Below are positions 27,121-36,342 of a DNA stretch of 64,000 nucleotides, piece after piece. How positions within the stretch are numbered: position 1 is the stretch's first letter; each line of letters begins with the position of its first letter. Below the pieces are notes generated by a model. The model was not told the origin of the DNA. It searched no databases and saw only the letters and a program-made list of their open reading frames with translations. Position numbers and translations under genes: made by a program. This DNA comes from Allobosea sp. GTDB lineage: Bacteria; Pseudomonadota; Alphaproteobacteria; Rhizobiales; Beijerinckiaceae. The DNA lies in NCBI GenBank assembly GCA_024231975.1, contig JAAEQB010000111.1:1-64000 (forward strand), given 5' to 3'.

Positions 27121-28122
27121 ATGCTCGATAGCGACATGAGATTGCCTGAAAGCGACGACAGCACGCCGACCCATGTCGGCTTCCTGCTGATCCCGGATTT
27201 CGCGCTGCTGCCCTATGCCTCGGCGATCGAACCCTTACGCGCCGCCAACCGGCTCTCGGGCCGACGCCTCTATCGCTGGAGTCATGTCTCGATCGACGGC
27301 GCCGCGGCCCCGGCCTCGAATGGCGTCGCCATTGCCGCCGATGCCAGCGTCGGCGCCGAGCTCAGGCTCGACTATCTCTTCGTCTGCGCCGGCGGCAATC
27401 CGGCGCTGTTTCATCACCTGCCGACCTTCGCCTGGCTGCGCCAGCTCGCGCGGCGCGGGGTGAAAATCGGCGGCGTCTCCGGCGGGCCCTATCTGCTGGC
27501 GCGCGCCAATCTGCTCTCCGGCTATCGCTTCACCATCCACTGGGAGCACGCGCCGGCTTTCCTGGAGGAGTATCCCGATCTCGATCTGCGCCGCTCGCTC
27601 TACGAGATCGATCGCGACCGTTTGACCTGCAGCGGCGGCACTGCGCCGCTCGATATGCTGCACGGGGTGATCGCGCGCGAACATGGCAGCGAGCTCGCGC
27701 TCGCGGTCAGCGAATGGTTCCTGCAGACCCATGTCCGGGAAGGGGCGGGGCCGCAGCGCATGCCGCTGCGCGAGCGGCTCGGCATCGCCCATGCACCCCT
27801 GCTGCGCGTGATCGCCCGCATGGAGCAGACCATCGAGACCCCCGAGGCGCGCGAGGACCTCGCCCGTCTCGCCAACGTCTCGCTGCGCCAGCTCGAACGC
27901 CTGTTCCGCCAGCATCTCGGCCGTTCGCTCGGCGAGCACTATCTCGCCTTGCGTCTCGACCGCGCCCGCGACCTCCTGCGCCAGACCAGCCTCTCGATCC
28001 TGGAGACGGCGCTCGCCTGCGGCTTCGCCAGCGCCAGTCATTTCTCGCGCAGCTATCGCGAGCGCTTCGGCCATCCGCCCCGGGCCGAGCGCGTGCAGAA
28101 GGTCCGCCCCGCTCGCCGCTGA
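27121..28122 (+). CDS. GlxA/GbdR-type AraC-family regulator
   Basis: A 333-residue regulator. Residues 18-200 form a DJ-1/PfpI-like domain (VGFLLIPDFALLPYASAIEP, LFVCAGGNP, GGVSGGPYLLA). The C-terminal AraC HTH pair follows (REDLARLANVSLRQLERLFR ... LETALACGFASASHFSRSYR). Proteins of this architecture include GbdR, which controls glycine betaine and sarcosine degradation. Divergence from soxBDAG supports a similar role. Downstream by 88 bp and on the same strand is an amino-acid ABC transporter, which it may also control. An alternative ATG at 27136 cannot be excluded. Confidence 0.88.
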   Translation: MLDSDMRLPESDDSTPTHVGFLLIPDFALLPYASAIEPLRAANRLSGRRLYRWSHVSIDGAAAPASNGVAIAADASVGAELRLDYLFVCAGGNPALFHHLPTFAWLRQLARRGVKIGGVSGGPYLLARANLLSGYRFTIHWEHAPAFLEEYPDLDLRRSLYEIDRDRLTCSGGTAPLDMLHGVIAREHGSELALAVSEWFLQTHVREGAGPQRMPLRERLGIAHAPLLRVIARMEQTIETPEAREDLARLANVSLRQLERLFRQHLGRSLGEHYLALRLDRARDLLRQTSLSILETALACGFASASHFSRSYRERFGHPPRAERVQKVRPARR

Positions 28123-28210
28123 GAGTCAAGAAAACGTCGCACTGCATCAAATCTGTGCGCCGATCCACCGGAAGCTAGAGCCTCAAATAAAACAAAGGGG
28201 ATCGCGACCG

Positions 28211-29032
28211 ATGAAACGATTGACCGCCCTGGCGTTCGCACTCGCCGCCACGCTCGCCGCCGTGCCGGCCTTTGCCCAGGACACGCTCGCCAAGATCAAG
28301 GAAAAGGGCGTCCTCACCGTTGGCGTCAAGAACGACTACAAGCCCTGGGGCTTCCTCGATCCGTCAGGCAAGATCGTCGGCCTCGAAATCGATCTCGCCC
28401 AGGAGGTCGCGGCCAAGATCGGCGTCAAGCTCGAGATGGTGCCGGTGATCGCCGCCAACCGCATCGAGTTCCTGCGCCAGGGCCGCATCGACATGATCCT
28501 GGCGACGCTGGGCGACACGCAGGAGCGGCGCAAGCAGATCGGCATGATCGAGCCGAACTACTATGCCGGCGCCACCAATGTGCTGGCGCCCAAGAGCGCC
28601 GGGCTGAAGAAGTGGGAAGACCTCAAGGGCCGCAAGGTCTGTGCCGTGCAGGGCGCCTATTACAACCGCCGCGTCTCGCAGATGTATTCACCGGAGATGG
28701 TGGTGTTCCCCTCGGTGCCCGACGGGCTGAACGCGCTCCAGGGCAACAACTGCGTCGCCTTCCTGTTCGACGACACGCTGATCGTCTCGACCCTGTCGGG
28801 CGGCGACCCGAAATGGGCGAATTACGAGATGCCGCTGACCTCCGAGGACCCGCAGCTCTGGGCGATCGGCGTGCGCCTTGAGGATCTCGACGGCCCCTTC
28901 GGCAAGCTGGTCAAGGACATGTCGGTCGATTGGCACAAGAGCGGCAAGCTGCTCGCGCTCGAGACCAAATGGGGCATCAAGCAGAGCCCCTATCTGATCG
29001 AGACCAACAAGAAGCTGAAGGGCGGCTCATAG
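28211..29032 (+). CDS. Polar amino-acid-type ABC substrate-binding protein
   Basis: A 273-residue SBP_bac_3-type periplasmic protein with a signal peptide ending AFAQ. GVLTVGVKNDYKPWGF at the mature N-terminus, GKIVGLEIDLAQEVA, GRIDMILATLGDTQERR and GRKVCAVQGAYY are family blocks. A Cys pair (VCAVQ ... NNCVAF) may form a disulphide. It starts an apparent operon with two permeases, an ATPase and two flavoenzymes. The 275-bp gap to the first permease holds a palindromic repeat element, which may give higher expression of the binding protein. The downstream oxidase suggests an opine or N-substituted amino acid ligand (inference). Confidence 0.9.
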   Translation: MKRLTALAFALAATLAAVPAFAQDTLAKIKEKGVLTVGVKNDYKPWGFLDPSGKIVGLEIDLAQEVAAKIGVKLEMVPVIAANRIEFLRQGRIDMILATLGDTQERRKQIGMIEPNYYAGATNVLAPKSAGLKKWEDLKGRKVCAVQGAYYNRRVSQMYSPEMVVFPSVPDGLNALQGNNCVAFLFDDTLIVSTLSGGDPKWANYEMPLTSEDPQLWAIGVRLEDLDGPFGKLVKDMSVDWHKSGKLLALETKWGIKQSPYLIETNKKLKGGS

Positions 29033-29118
29033 GCGAGGGGCGCGTGATTCCTGGCCTTGCTCCGAGCAGATGGGTAGACCCGTTCTGCAAGCCGCGACTG
29101 GGATGATAGGCGCGGAGA

Positions 29119-29270
29119 ACCCCTCCCCCTTGCGGGGAGGGGCAGGGGTGGGGGGCGGAAAGTCGGAACTCGACCTTGGCCAATCGGGCTGGTCCGCTCC
29201 TACAACTCTCGTACCCAGTCGTTCGCCCCCCATCCCCATACCCTTCCCCGCAAGGGGGAAGGGAGGAGCC
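29119..29270. repeat. GC-rich double-hairpin repeat element, copy 1
   Basis: Two hairpins, CCCCTCCCC-CTTGC-GGGGAGGGG (29120-29142) and CCCTTCCCC-GCAAG-GGGGAAGGG (29241-29263), are themselves inverted copies of each other and enclose about 100 bp. A related copy sits at 56654-56805. Only the ends are shared; the middle differs. Such elements are common in Hyphomicrobiales intergenic regions. Here it separates a binding-protein gene from its permease genes. Confidence 0.85.
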
Positions 29271-29307
29271 TCCTTAGCCCGACCATGACGCACCAAGTCA
29301 TCCCGAG

Positions 29308-30057
29308 ATGTCGGACATGATCGCCGCTTTCTTCGAGCGCCTGAACGAGGTCCACGGCCTCAATTTCTCGATCTTCTACGACGCCTTCGACCGCTCGCGC
29401 TTCCTGACCGGGCTGTGGACGACGACCTATATCTGCGTCGTCTCGATCCTCGCCTCGCTTGCGATCGGGCTGCTCGGCGTCTGGATCGCCGGCAGCAATT
29501 CGCGGCTCGGCCGGCTCGTGGTGCGGGCCTACGTCCAGTTCTTCCGCAACACGCCGCCGCTGGTGCAGCTCTCCTTCTTCTATTTCGCCGTCGGCGGCCT
29601 CCTGCCGACGGTGTCAGACGGCTTCGGCGGGCAGTCGCCCCTCGTCAGTGGCACCGGCTGGGCGATCATCGCCTTCTCGCTCTTCGCCGGCGCCTTCAAT
29701 GTCGAGATCTTCCGCGCAGGCATCGAGGCCGTGCCGGAGACGATGGTCGAGGCGGCGGAATCGCTCGGCTATACCCGCTTCCAGCTCTGGCGCCAGATCG
29801 TGCTGCCGCTCGCCTTCCGCATCTGCCTGCCGGCGCTCAACAACAACCTCGTCAACCTGGTGAAGACTACGACGCTCGCCTACGCCATTGGCGTGCCCGA
29901 ACTGCTCTATGCGGCGTCGCAGATCTGGTCCGAGGTCTTCAACGTCCGCGAGATGATGAACGTGCTGCTCGTCGTCTATGTGCTGCTCGTCGCGGTGCTG
30001 GTCTGGGTGATGCATCGCTGGGAGCGGGCCATGCGCATTCCCGGATACATGCCATGA
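29308..30057 (+). CDS. Amino-acid ABC transporter permease 1
   Basis: A 249-residue HisM/GlnP-type inner-membrane permease with about five to six helices. VQFFRNTPPLVQLSFFYFAV is the typical N-terminal block, and the EAA loop reads VEAAESLGYTRFQLWRQIVL. It overlaps permease 2 as ATGA. Together they form the membrane channel for the substrate delivered by the binding protein at 28211. Confidence 0.93.
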   Translation: MSDMIAAFFERLNEVHGLNFSIFYDAFDRSRFLTGLWTTTYICVVSILASLAIGLLGVWIAGSNSRLGRLVVRAYVQFFRNTPPLVQLSFFYFAVGGLLPTVSDGFGGQSPLVSGTGWAIIAFSLFAGAFNVEIFRAGIEAVPETMVEAAESLGYTRFQLWRQIVLPLAFRICLPALNNNLVNLVKTTTLAYAIGVPELLYAASQIWSEVFNVREMMNVLLVVYVLLVAVLVWVMHRWERAMRIPGYMP

Positions 30058-30905
30058 AGACCGCCGCGACCGACCTCCCGGTCCTGAAGCCGTTCCGCGC
30101 GACGCCGATCGCGCCCAGCGGGCTCGCCGCACCGATGATGCTCAGCGCTGGGCTCATAGCCGGCGTCGCCATCGTCTTCGCCGCCTCGCTCGCGGTGGCG
30201 CAGGCGACCGGTCCCGCCGCGCGCGACGGCGCCGTCACCATCCTGCTGCGCTGGGCGCCGCTGATCTTCCAGGGCTTCCTGTTCAACTTGCTGATCAGCG
30301 TCCTCTCGATGGCGCTCGGCACCGCGGTCGGCGTGCTCTTCGGCATCGGCCAGGTCTCGCCCTCGGCCATCATGCGCAAGCCGTCCTGGGCAGCGACGCA
30401 GTTCTTCCGCAACGCGCCCTGGCTCGTGCTGCTGTTCTACGCGATGTTCCTCCTGCCCTTCGAGATCAGGCTCGGGCCGGTCACCATTGCCTTTCCGGCC
30501 TGGGTCAAGGCGATCATCGGCCTCGCGCTGCCGGTCGCGGCCAATGTCTCGGAGATCGTGCGCGGCGGCATCCGCTCGATTCCCTCCGGCCAGTGGGAAT
30601 CGGCCGAGGCGCTCGCCTTCACCCGCCGCCAGACGATGTGGATGATCATCCTGCCGCAGGCGGTGAAGCGCATGCTGCCGCCCTGGATGAACCTCTACGC
30701 GATCCTGACCATGGCGACGACGCTAATCTCGGTGGTCGGCATCCAGGATGGGCTCACCATCACCCGCGCCGCCCTCGTCGCCGAGAGCCGGCCCGAGCTG
30801 ATGCTGCCGATGTACCTGATGCTGCTGCTGATGTTCTTTGCCTACTGCTACCCGATCGCGCGCCTGACCATGGCGCTCGAGCGCCGCTTCAACGTGAAGG
30901 GATGA
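30054..30905 (+). CDS. Amino-acid ABC transporter permease 2
   Basis: A 283-residue permease of the same family as its neighbour, with an extra N-terminal 45 residues including one more helix (PMMLSAGLIAGVAIVFAASL). TQFFRNAPWLVLLFYAMFLL and the EAA loop WESAEALAFTRRQTMWMIIL are diagnostic. Start and stop overlap the genes on both sides as ATGA, so stoichiometric expression is likely. Confidence 0.93.
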   Translation: MKTAATDLPVLKPFRATPIAPSGLAAPMMLSAGLIAGVAIVFAASLAVAQATGPAARDGAVTILLRWAPLIFQGFLFNLLISVLSMALGTAVGVLFGIGQVSPSAIMRKPSWAATQFFRNAPWLVLLFYAMFLLPFEIRLGPVTIAFPAWVKAIIGLALPVAANVSEIVRGGIRSIPSGQWESAEALAFTRRQTMWMIILPQAVKRMLPPWMNLYAILTMATTLISVVGIQDGLTITRAALVAESRPELMLPMYLMLLLMFFAYCYPIARLTMALERRFNVKG

Positions 30906-31660
30906 CCATGGCCGCCAAGCATGAACTCGGCGAGCCGGTCGTCGTCGTCGAGGGTGTCGAGAAGGCGTTCGGCGCCTTCGTCGTGCTCAAGGATGTCAGC
31001 CTCACCATCCGCCGGGGCGAGACCGTCTGCATCATCGGCCCGTCCGGTTCCGGCAAGTCGACGCTGCTGCGCTGCATCAACGCGCTGGTGCCGATCAGCA
31101 AGGGCTCGATCACCGTCGCCGGACGGCAGGTCAACGATCCCGCTCTGGACAAGCTGGCGCTGCGCCGCGACGTCGGCATCGTCTTCCAGCAATACAATCT
31201 CTTCCCGCACAAGACCGCGCTGCAGAACGTGATGATGGCGCCGATCCATGTGCTGAAGCAGGACCCTGCCGAGGTCGGGGAGCGGGCGAGGAGCCTGCTC
31301 GCCAAGGTCGGGCTCTCGCACAAGCACGACGCCTATCCGGGCGAGCTCTCCGGCGGCCAGCAGCAGCGCGTCGCGATCGCCCGCTCTTTGGCGATGAACC
31401 CGAAGGTCATGCTGTTCGACGAGGTCACCGCCGCGCTCGATCCCGAGACCAAGAAGGAGGTGCTCGTCACCATCCGCGATCTCGCGGCCGAGGGCATGAC
31501 CTGCATCCTCGTCACCCATGAGATGGGCTTCGCGCGCGAAGTAGCCGACCACGTCTACTTCACCGATGGCGGCGTCATCGTCGAGCACGCAGCCCCGGCC
31601 GAATTCTTCGGCGCGCCGCGCGAGGCGCGCACCCGCGCCTTCCTCGAACAGGTGCTCTGA
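30902..31660 (+). CDS. Amino-acid ABC transporter ATPase
   Basis: A 252-residue ATPase of the GlnQ/HisP type. Walker A is GPSGSGKST, the Q-loop VFQQYNLFPH, the signature LSGGQQQR, and Walker B VMLFDEVTAALD, where Val replaces the usual Pro after DE. It powers the two permeases. ATG 30902 overlaps the permease stop; an internal ATG at 30908 is equally possible and would shorten it by two residues. A 116-bp gap follows before the oxidase genes. Confidence 0.95.
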   Translation: MTMAAKHELGEPVVVVEGVEKAFGAFVVLKDVSLTIRRGETVCIIGPSGSGKSTLLRCINALVPISKGSITVAGRQVNDPALDKLALRRDVGIVFQQYNLFPHKTALQNVMMAPIHVLKQDPAEVGERARSLLAKVGLSHKHDAYPGELSGGQQQRVAIARSLAMNPKVMLFDEVTAALDPETKKEVLVTIRDLAAEGMTCILVTHEMGFAREVADHVYFTDGGVIVEHAAPAEFFGAPREARTRAFLEQVL

Positions 31661-31776
31661 GCCGGCGGATAACTCCGGGCTGGGATGTCGCGTCCCGGCC
31701 GGTCGATGTCGCAAACCGGCCGGCTCCGCCAGGCGCCGGCGCCAAGAATGAACGCAGTCATTCGAAAGCGCAGCCC

Positions 31777-33387
31777 ATGACCGTCCCGGCCTCCGACCCA
31801 AAATCCGTCACCGGCAAGCCGCTCGCCATCGCCGAGAGCGTCGATGTCCTCGTGGTCGGCGCCGGCCCGGCCGGGCTCGAAGCCGCGATCGGCGCGGCGG
31901 CTCGCGGGTTCGGCGTGCTGCTCGTCGACGAGAACCCGGTCCCGTTCAGGACGATGGGCGACGACGTCCCCTTGCATTTCGGCCAGGGCATGGCGGCGAG
32001 CGCCCGCAACCGCAACGCCATGATGGAGGCCTTCGTCGCCTCCGAGCCGCGGATCGCCGAGGCGTTCGAGGCCGGCGTCGATCTTCGCCTCGGCACGGCC
32101 TGCTGGGGGCTCTACGCCAACGGCCCGGCGCTCGGCTGGATGCCCGGCCTCGTCGCCGGCCTCGCCGACGAGGAGCACAGCATCCTCGTCCAGGCGCAGC
32201 ACGTCATCCTGGCTTGCGGCCGCCGCGACATGGGCCTCGGCTTTCCCGGCTGGGAGAAGCCCGGCGTGATGGGCGCCACCGCCGCACTCAACCTCGCCAC
32301 TCGCTATGATGCCTTCGGTCCGCGCCAAGTCATCATCCTCGGTTCCGGCACGGAGGCGCTGGCCACCGCGCTCGCCCTGCGCGAAGCGGGCGTCACAATC
32401 GCCGCAATCGTCGAGCAGGCGGCCGAGCCGATGGGCGACGCGGATCTGCTGGCGAAGCTCAGCGCCGGCGGCACGGAAATCTTGACCGGCCATGTCGTGC
32501 GCGAGGCGACCGGTCGCGACGGCGTCGAAGCGGCGCTGGTCGCGGCACTGGACGGGGAGGGCAGTCCGGCTGGTGAGGAGCGCGCCATTGCCTGCGACGG
32601 GATCGTGCTCGCGGTCGGCGCGACGCCGGTCATCGACCTGATCGACGCGGCCGGCTGCAAGGTCGCGTTTCAGGCGGAGCGCGGCGGCTATGCACCTGTG
32701 CTCGACGCGAACCAGCGCACCAGTCTCGCCAATGTCTACGCCGTCGGCGACTGCGCCGGCCTCTGGGCGGACAAGACGCGCGATCGCGCCATCGCCGAGG
32801 CCGAGGCCGCTCGCGCCGTCGCATCGCTCGGGGACGAAGCAGCCGGTACGGAAGCGGCCGCACCGCCCGCGCCGGACTACGACATTTCTGCCTATCGCCT
32901 CGCCTGGGTCCGGGCGAGCGTGATCGAGGCACGCGCCGAATTCCATGTCTGCCAATGCGAGGAGGTGACGGCCAGGGAAATCCTGGAGGTCCGTCCGCCG
33001 CGCTATCTCGACTGGCAGAACGAGCGCCGCAACGACCGTTCGCTCTCGGCGCTGCTCGGCGACGGCCCGCCCAATCCCGACCAGGTCAAGCGCCTGACCC
33101 GCGCCGGCATGGGCCCCTGCCAGGGCCGCCGCTGCCGCGAGCAGGTCGCGGCACTGCTGGCGCTCGGCGCGGCGCAGCCGCTCTCGGCGATCCCGCTCGC
33201 CGGCTATCGCGCGCCGGTCCGGCCGATGCCGCTGGCGATGACCGCCCTGGTCCCCGAGGCGCCCGAGCAGGCTGAGCATTGGGACACCTGGTTCGGCATG
33301 CATGCGCAATGGGTGCCGTTCTGGGAGGTGTCGGCGCGCTACACCGTCGCAACCAATGACGCGACCGGCCCCGTCGCGAGCGAGTGA
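31777..33387 (+). CDS. Opine-oxidase-like subunit A (FAD/NAD fold, BFD-like Fe-S site)
   Basis: A 536-residue flavoprotein. N-terminal VLVVGAGPAGLEAAIGAAAR binds a dinucleotide, a second motif VIILGSGTEALATALAL lies near residue 188, and YAVGDCAGLW lies near 325. From about residue 390 a BFD-like [2Fe-2S] site is visible: CQCEE and, some 60 residues on, GPCQGRRC. This layout matches the A subunits of opine oxidases (OoxA/NoxA), HcnB and D-hydroxyproline dehydrogenase. The partner subunit follows at once. With the ABC transporter upstream it should oxidise the imported amine or opine; the exact substrate is not readable. Confidence 0.85.
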   Translation: MTVPASDPKSVTGKPLAIAESVDVLVVGAGPAGLEAAIGAAARGFGVLLVDENPVPFRTMGDDVPLHFGQGMAASARNRNAMMEAFVASEPRIAEAFEAGVDLRLGTACWGLYANGPALGWMPGLVAGLADEEHSILVQAQHVILACGRRDMGLGFPGWEKPGVMGATAALNLATRYDAFGPRQVIILGSGTEALATALALREAGVTIAAIVEQAAEPMGDADLLAKLSAGGTEILTGHVVREATGRDGVEAALVAALDGEGSPAGEERAIACDGIVLAVGATPVIDLIDAAGCKVAFQAERGGYAPVLDANQRTSLANVYAVGDCAGLWADKTRDRAIAEAEAARAVASLGDEAAGTEAAAPPAPDYDISAYRLAWVRASVIEARAEFHVCQCEEVTAREILEVRPPRYLDWQNERRNDRSLSALLGDGPPNPDQVKRLTRAGMGPCQGRRCREQVAALLALGAAQPLSAIPLAGYRAPVRPMPLAMTALVPEAPEQAEHWDTWFGMHAQWVPFWEVSARYTVATNDATGPVASE

Positions 33388-33395
33388 GAGCGATC

Positions 33396-34562
33396 ATGAG
33401 CGAGATCAAGGGAGCTTCCGTCGTCATCGTCGGCGGCGGCGTCACCGGCCTCTCGGCCGGCTGGTGGCTGGCGCGCGATGGCGTCGATGTGCTGGTGCTG
33501 GAGAAGGGGCTGATCGGCTGGGAAGCCTCTGGCCGCAATGGCGGCGGCTGCTCGCACCATCATTCGCCGCTCTTCGCCGAGGAGCAGCGCCTCTGGCCGA
33601 TCATGGACGAACTGCTCGGTTATCCCACCGAGTTCAGGGGCGAGCGTGTCCGCCTCGCATCGAGCGAGCACCAGATGGCGCTCTATGGCCGCGCCTTGCG
33701 CAATGCCGCGCGGCAGGGCTTCCAGTCCGAGGTGCTCGACGTCAAGCAGGTGAAGGAGATGGTGCCGCTCGCAGGCGACACCGTCGTCGGCGGCTATCAC
33801 TATAAGTTCGGCGGCCATGCCAACCCACACCGCACGCTGCAGGGCTATGCCTGGGCAATGCAGGATCATGGCGGTCGCATCCTGCAGCACACCACCGTCA
33901 CCGGTTTCCGGACTGAAGGCGGCCGCGTCCTGGCGGTCGAGACCGATCGTGGCGAGATCGGCTGCGACAGTCTCGTGCTCGCCGCCGGCCCGCAGACCGG
34001 GCGTCTCTCCGCCATGCTCGGGCAGGAGGTGCCGGTGCAGTCGGCCCGCTGCGAGATGATCGTGACCGAGCCGCTGCCGCTGATGCCGCTCGGCGGCGTC
34101 GACGGCTGCGGGCTCTACGGCCGCCAGACGCTGCGCGGCAATCTCGCTTACGGTGGCGGCCCGCATGAATGGCTGGCGATGGCCGAGGAGGGCACGCTGC
34201 CTAAGCCGACCACGCCGCTGATGCTGCATATGGGCAAGCGGCTCGCGCAATTGCTGCCCAAGGCGGCGCATGCGCGCATCATCCGCTCCTGGGCCGGCGT
34301 CATCGAGAATACGCCCGATGGCCGGCCGGTGATCGACCGGCTCGCTGCGCAGGCCAATGTCGTGGTGGCGACGCTGTCGAGCGTGGGCTTCGGCCTCTCG
34401 CCGGCGAGCGGACGCGCGATCCGCGATCTCGTGATCGAAGGCGCCTGCGGCTTCGCCGACATCTCGACGTTCAGCCTGGCGCGCTTTTCCGAGCTGGAGC
34501 CGAACTGGCGCGAGCTCCAGGGCTGGCAGGTGACCGCCGCGACCGAGGCGCTGGCGGCCTGA
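33396..34562 (+). CDS. Opine-oxidase-like subunit B (DAO-family flavoprotein)
   Basis: A 388-residue FAD-dependent amine/amino-acid oxidase of the DadA/OoxB/HcnC type. The FAD motif is VVIVGGGVTGLSAGWWLARD, followed by GWEASGRNGGGCSHHHSP. The C-terminal block is SWAGVIENTPDGRPVIDR, then SSVGFGLSPASGR. It is the catalytic partner of the preceding subunit. A GTG at 33384 overlaps the previous stop as GTGA and could be the start instead, adding four residues. It is the last gene of the ABC-oxidase operon. Confidence 0.85.
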   Translation: MSEIKGASVVIVGGGVTGLSAGWWLARDGVDVLVLEKGLIGWEASGRNGGGCSHHHSPLFAEEQRLWPIMDELLGYPTEFRGERVRLASSEHQMALYGRALRNAARQGFQSEVLDVKQVKEMVPLAGDTVVGGYHYKFGGHANPHRTLQGYAWAMQDHGGRILQHTTVTGFRTEGGRVLAVETDRGEIGCDSLVLAAGPQTGRLSAMLGQEVPVQSARCEMIVTEPLPLMPLGGVDGCGLYGRQTLRGNLAYGGGPHEWLAMAEEGTLPKPTTPLMLHMGKRLAQLLPKAAHARIIRSWAGVIENTPDGRPVIDRLAAQANVVVATLSSVGFGLSPASGRAIRDLVIEGACGFADISTFSLARFSELEPNWRELQGWQVTAATEALAA

Positions 34563-34712
34563 GGCGGGGGCATCCCTCCCTATAAGGGCATGCGATCGCG
34601 TTTCGCCTCAGGATGAGGGCTCAAAACAGCGCATATGCGATCACTCTCCCCGGGAGGGAGAGGGCTCCCGCATGGGCCCCATCCGGCTCCCACAGCCTCG
34701 CCCCGCAAAGCA

Positions 34713-34739
34713 TATTCAATCTGCAAATAATGGGCATTT
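34713..34739. promoter_or_regulatory. LysR-box candidate upstream of MFS1
   Basis: TATTC-N4-TGCAAATAATGGGCATT shares its TGCAAATAA-y-GGG-m-ATT core with a site between lysR1 and uraD (37333-37359). It lies about 100 bp before the MFS start. The remainder of 34563-34840 holds a hairpin CTCTCCC/GGGAGAG (34644-34662), a possible terminator for the oxidase operon, and no gene that I can see. Confidence 0.6.
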
Positions 34740-34840
34740 CGGAACCGGTCTCACCGTGGGCTGCGGTTCGGATTATTCGGCATGATCGGAGCCAGTGGTC
34801 AGGCCGAACCTGAAGACCGCGGCATACAGGGGAGGTCATC

Positions 34841-36172
34841 ATGTCGACAGCCGTCACTCACGGAGCGGATATCTCCGAGAGCACGTCACCACAACAATTG
34901 GACGCGGCCTTCAGCAAGGTTACCTGGCGTCTCATCCCGTTCCTGATGATCCTCTGGGTCCTCGCCTGGATCGACCGGGTCAATATTGGCTTCGCCAAGC
35001 TGCAGATGCTGAACGACCTCAAGTTCAGCGAAGCGATCTACGGTCTGGGCGCCGGCATCTTCTTCATCGGCTACTTTCTGTTCGAAGTCCCGAGCAACCT
35101 GCTCCTCGAACGGATCGGTGCGCGCAAGACCGTCGCCCGCATCACCATGCTCTGGGGCATCACCTGCGTCGCGATGATGTTCGTGACCACGCCGATGCAG
35201 TTCTATGTCCTGCGCTTCCTGCTGGGCGTCTTCGAAGCCGGCTTCTATCCCGGCATCATCCTCTATTTGACCTATTGGTATCCGACGCAGCGGCGCGCCA
35301 AGGCCTTCGGCCTGTTCATGTCCGCCTCGGCCCTGGCCGGCGTGCTCGGCGGTCCGCTGGCCGGCACGATCATGACCGAGCTCAATCACGTCAATGGCTG
35401 GGCCGGCTGGCAGTGGGTCTTCCTGATCGAGGGCATTCCCTCGGTGATCGCCGGCATCGTCACGCTGTTCTACATGACCGACAAGCCCGAGAAGGCGAAC
35501 TGGCTCACCGACAGGGAGAAGAGCCTGATCCTCGCCGACCTCGAACGCGACCGCGCCGCCCTCGGCCCGCGGGAGCACAAGATCATGAAGTCGCTGCGTG
35601 ATCCTCGTGTGTGGCAGTTCATCGCGATCTACTTCTGCATCATCCTCGCGAACTCGACCCTGACCTTCTGGGGCCCGACCGCGGTGCGTGAGCTCGGCTT
35701 CACCAGCCCGGCCGCCGTCGGCTGGATCATGGCCGCGTGCTATCTCTGCGGCGCCGCCGGCATGATCCTGATCGGCCGCAGCTCGGACCGTCACCGGGAA
35801 GCACGGCTGCACACGGGCATCGCTGCCCTGGTCGGAGCGGTGTCGATGGCGGCGCTCGGCTTCCTGATCCCGCACGGCTCCTATCTTGCTCTGGTCGCCC
35901 TGGCCTTCGCCATCATCGGCACGATGAGCGCCATCCCGGTGTTCTGGCAGATGCCCAACCTGTTCCTGTCGGGTTCGGCCGCGGCGGCAGGCGTCGCGCT
36001 GATCAATTCGGTGGCGAACCTGGCCGGGTTCGGAGCGCCTTTCGCCATGGGCGTGATCAAGGACGCGACGGGGCTGATGTCGCCCGGGCTCTGGATGGTC
36101 GCCCTCTTCGAAGCGGCCACCGTGATTCTGATCATCAAGTTCATCCCCGCTTCCGGCAAGGCCGGGAAATAG
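34841..36172 (+). CDS. MFS transporter, anion:cation symporter (ACS) family, MFS1
   Basis: A 443-residue, twelve-helix transporter. The LAWIDRVNIGFAKLQMLND block near residue 45, EVPSNLLLERIGARK and GVFEAGFYPGIILYLTYWYP are typical of ACS-family carriers for organic anions such as tartrate, hydroxyphenylacetate or ureides. It is clearly paralogous to the MFS2 protein at 47982. It stands alone, but a box shared with the lysR1-uraD region suggests it belongs to that regulon and may import a purine-derived ureide (inference). Confidence 0.9.
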   Translation: MSTAVTHGADISESTSPQQLDAAFSKVTWRLIPFLMILWVLAWIDRVNIGFAKLQMLNDLKFSEAIYGLGAGIFFIGYFLFEVPSNLLLERIGARKTVARITMLWGITCVAMMFVTTPMQFYVLRFLLGVFEAGFYPGIILYLTYWYPTQRRAKAFGLFMSASALAGVLGGPLAGTIMTELNHVNGWAGWQWVFLIEGIPSVIAGIVTLFYMTDKPEKANWLTDREKSLILADLERDRAALGPREHKIMKSLRDPRVWQFIAIYFCIILANSTLTFWGPTAVRELGFTSPAAVGWIMAACYLCGAAGMILIGRSSDRHREARLHTGIAALVGAVSMAALGFLIPHGSYLALVALAFAIIGTMSAIPVFWQMPNLFLSGSAAAAGVALINSVANLAGFGAPFAMGVIKDATGLMSPGLWMVALFEAATVILIIKFIPASGKAGK

Positions 36173-36342
36173 GAGGCTGGGGAGGCCGCGGCTGCAGAAG
36201 CCGCGAGCGTCGCAAGACGCTACCTTGGCGGAAGCTGCTTTGCGTCGCAGACGGCGGAAGGCAGCTCCCGTCTGACTAGGCCGCTCGCTCGGTGCCAATC
36301 ACCGGCGGGCGGCCGTTTTCGTTCATGGGGGGAGCCGGGGTT

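Noticed and set aside
31660..31776. GGCCGGT ... ACCGGCC hairpin between ATPase and oxidase genes
   Set aside because: Short GC-rich stems of this kind are expected by chance at this base composition, and there is no T-tract.
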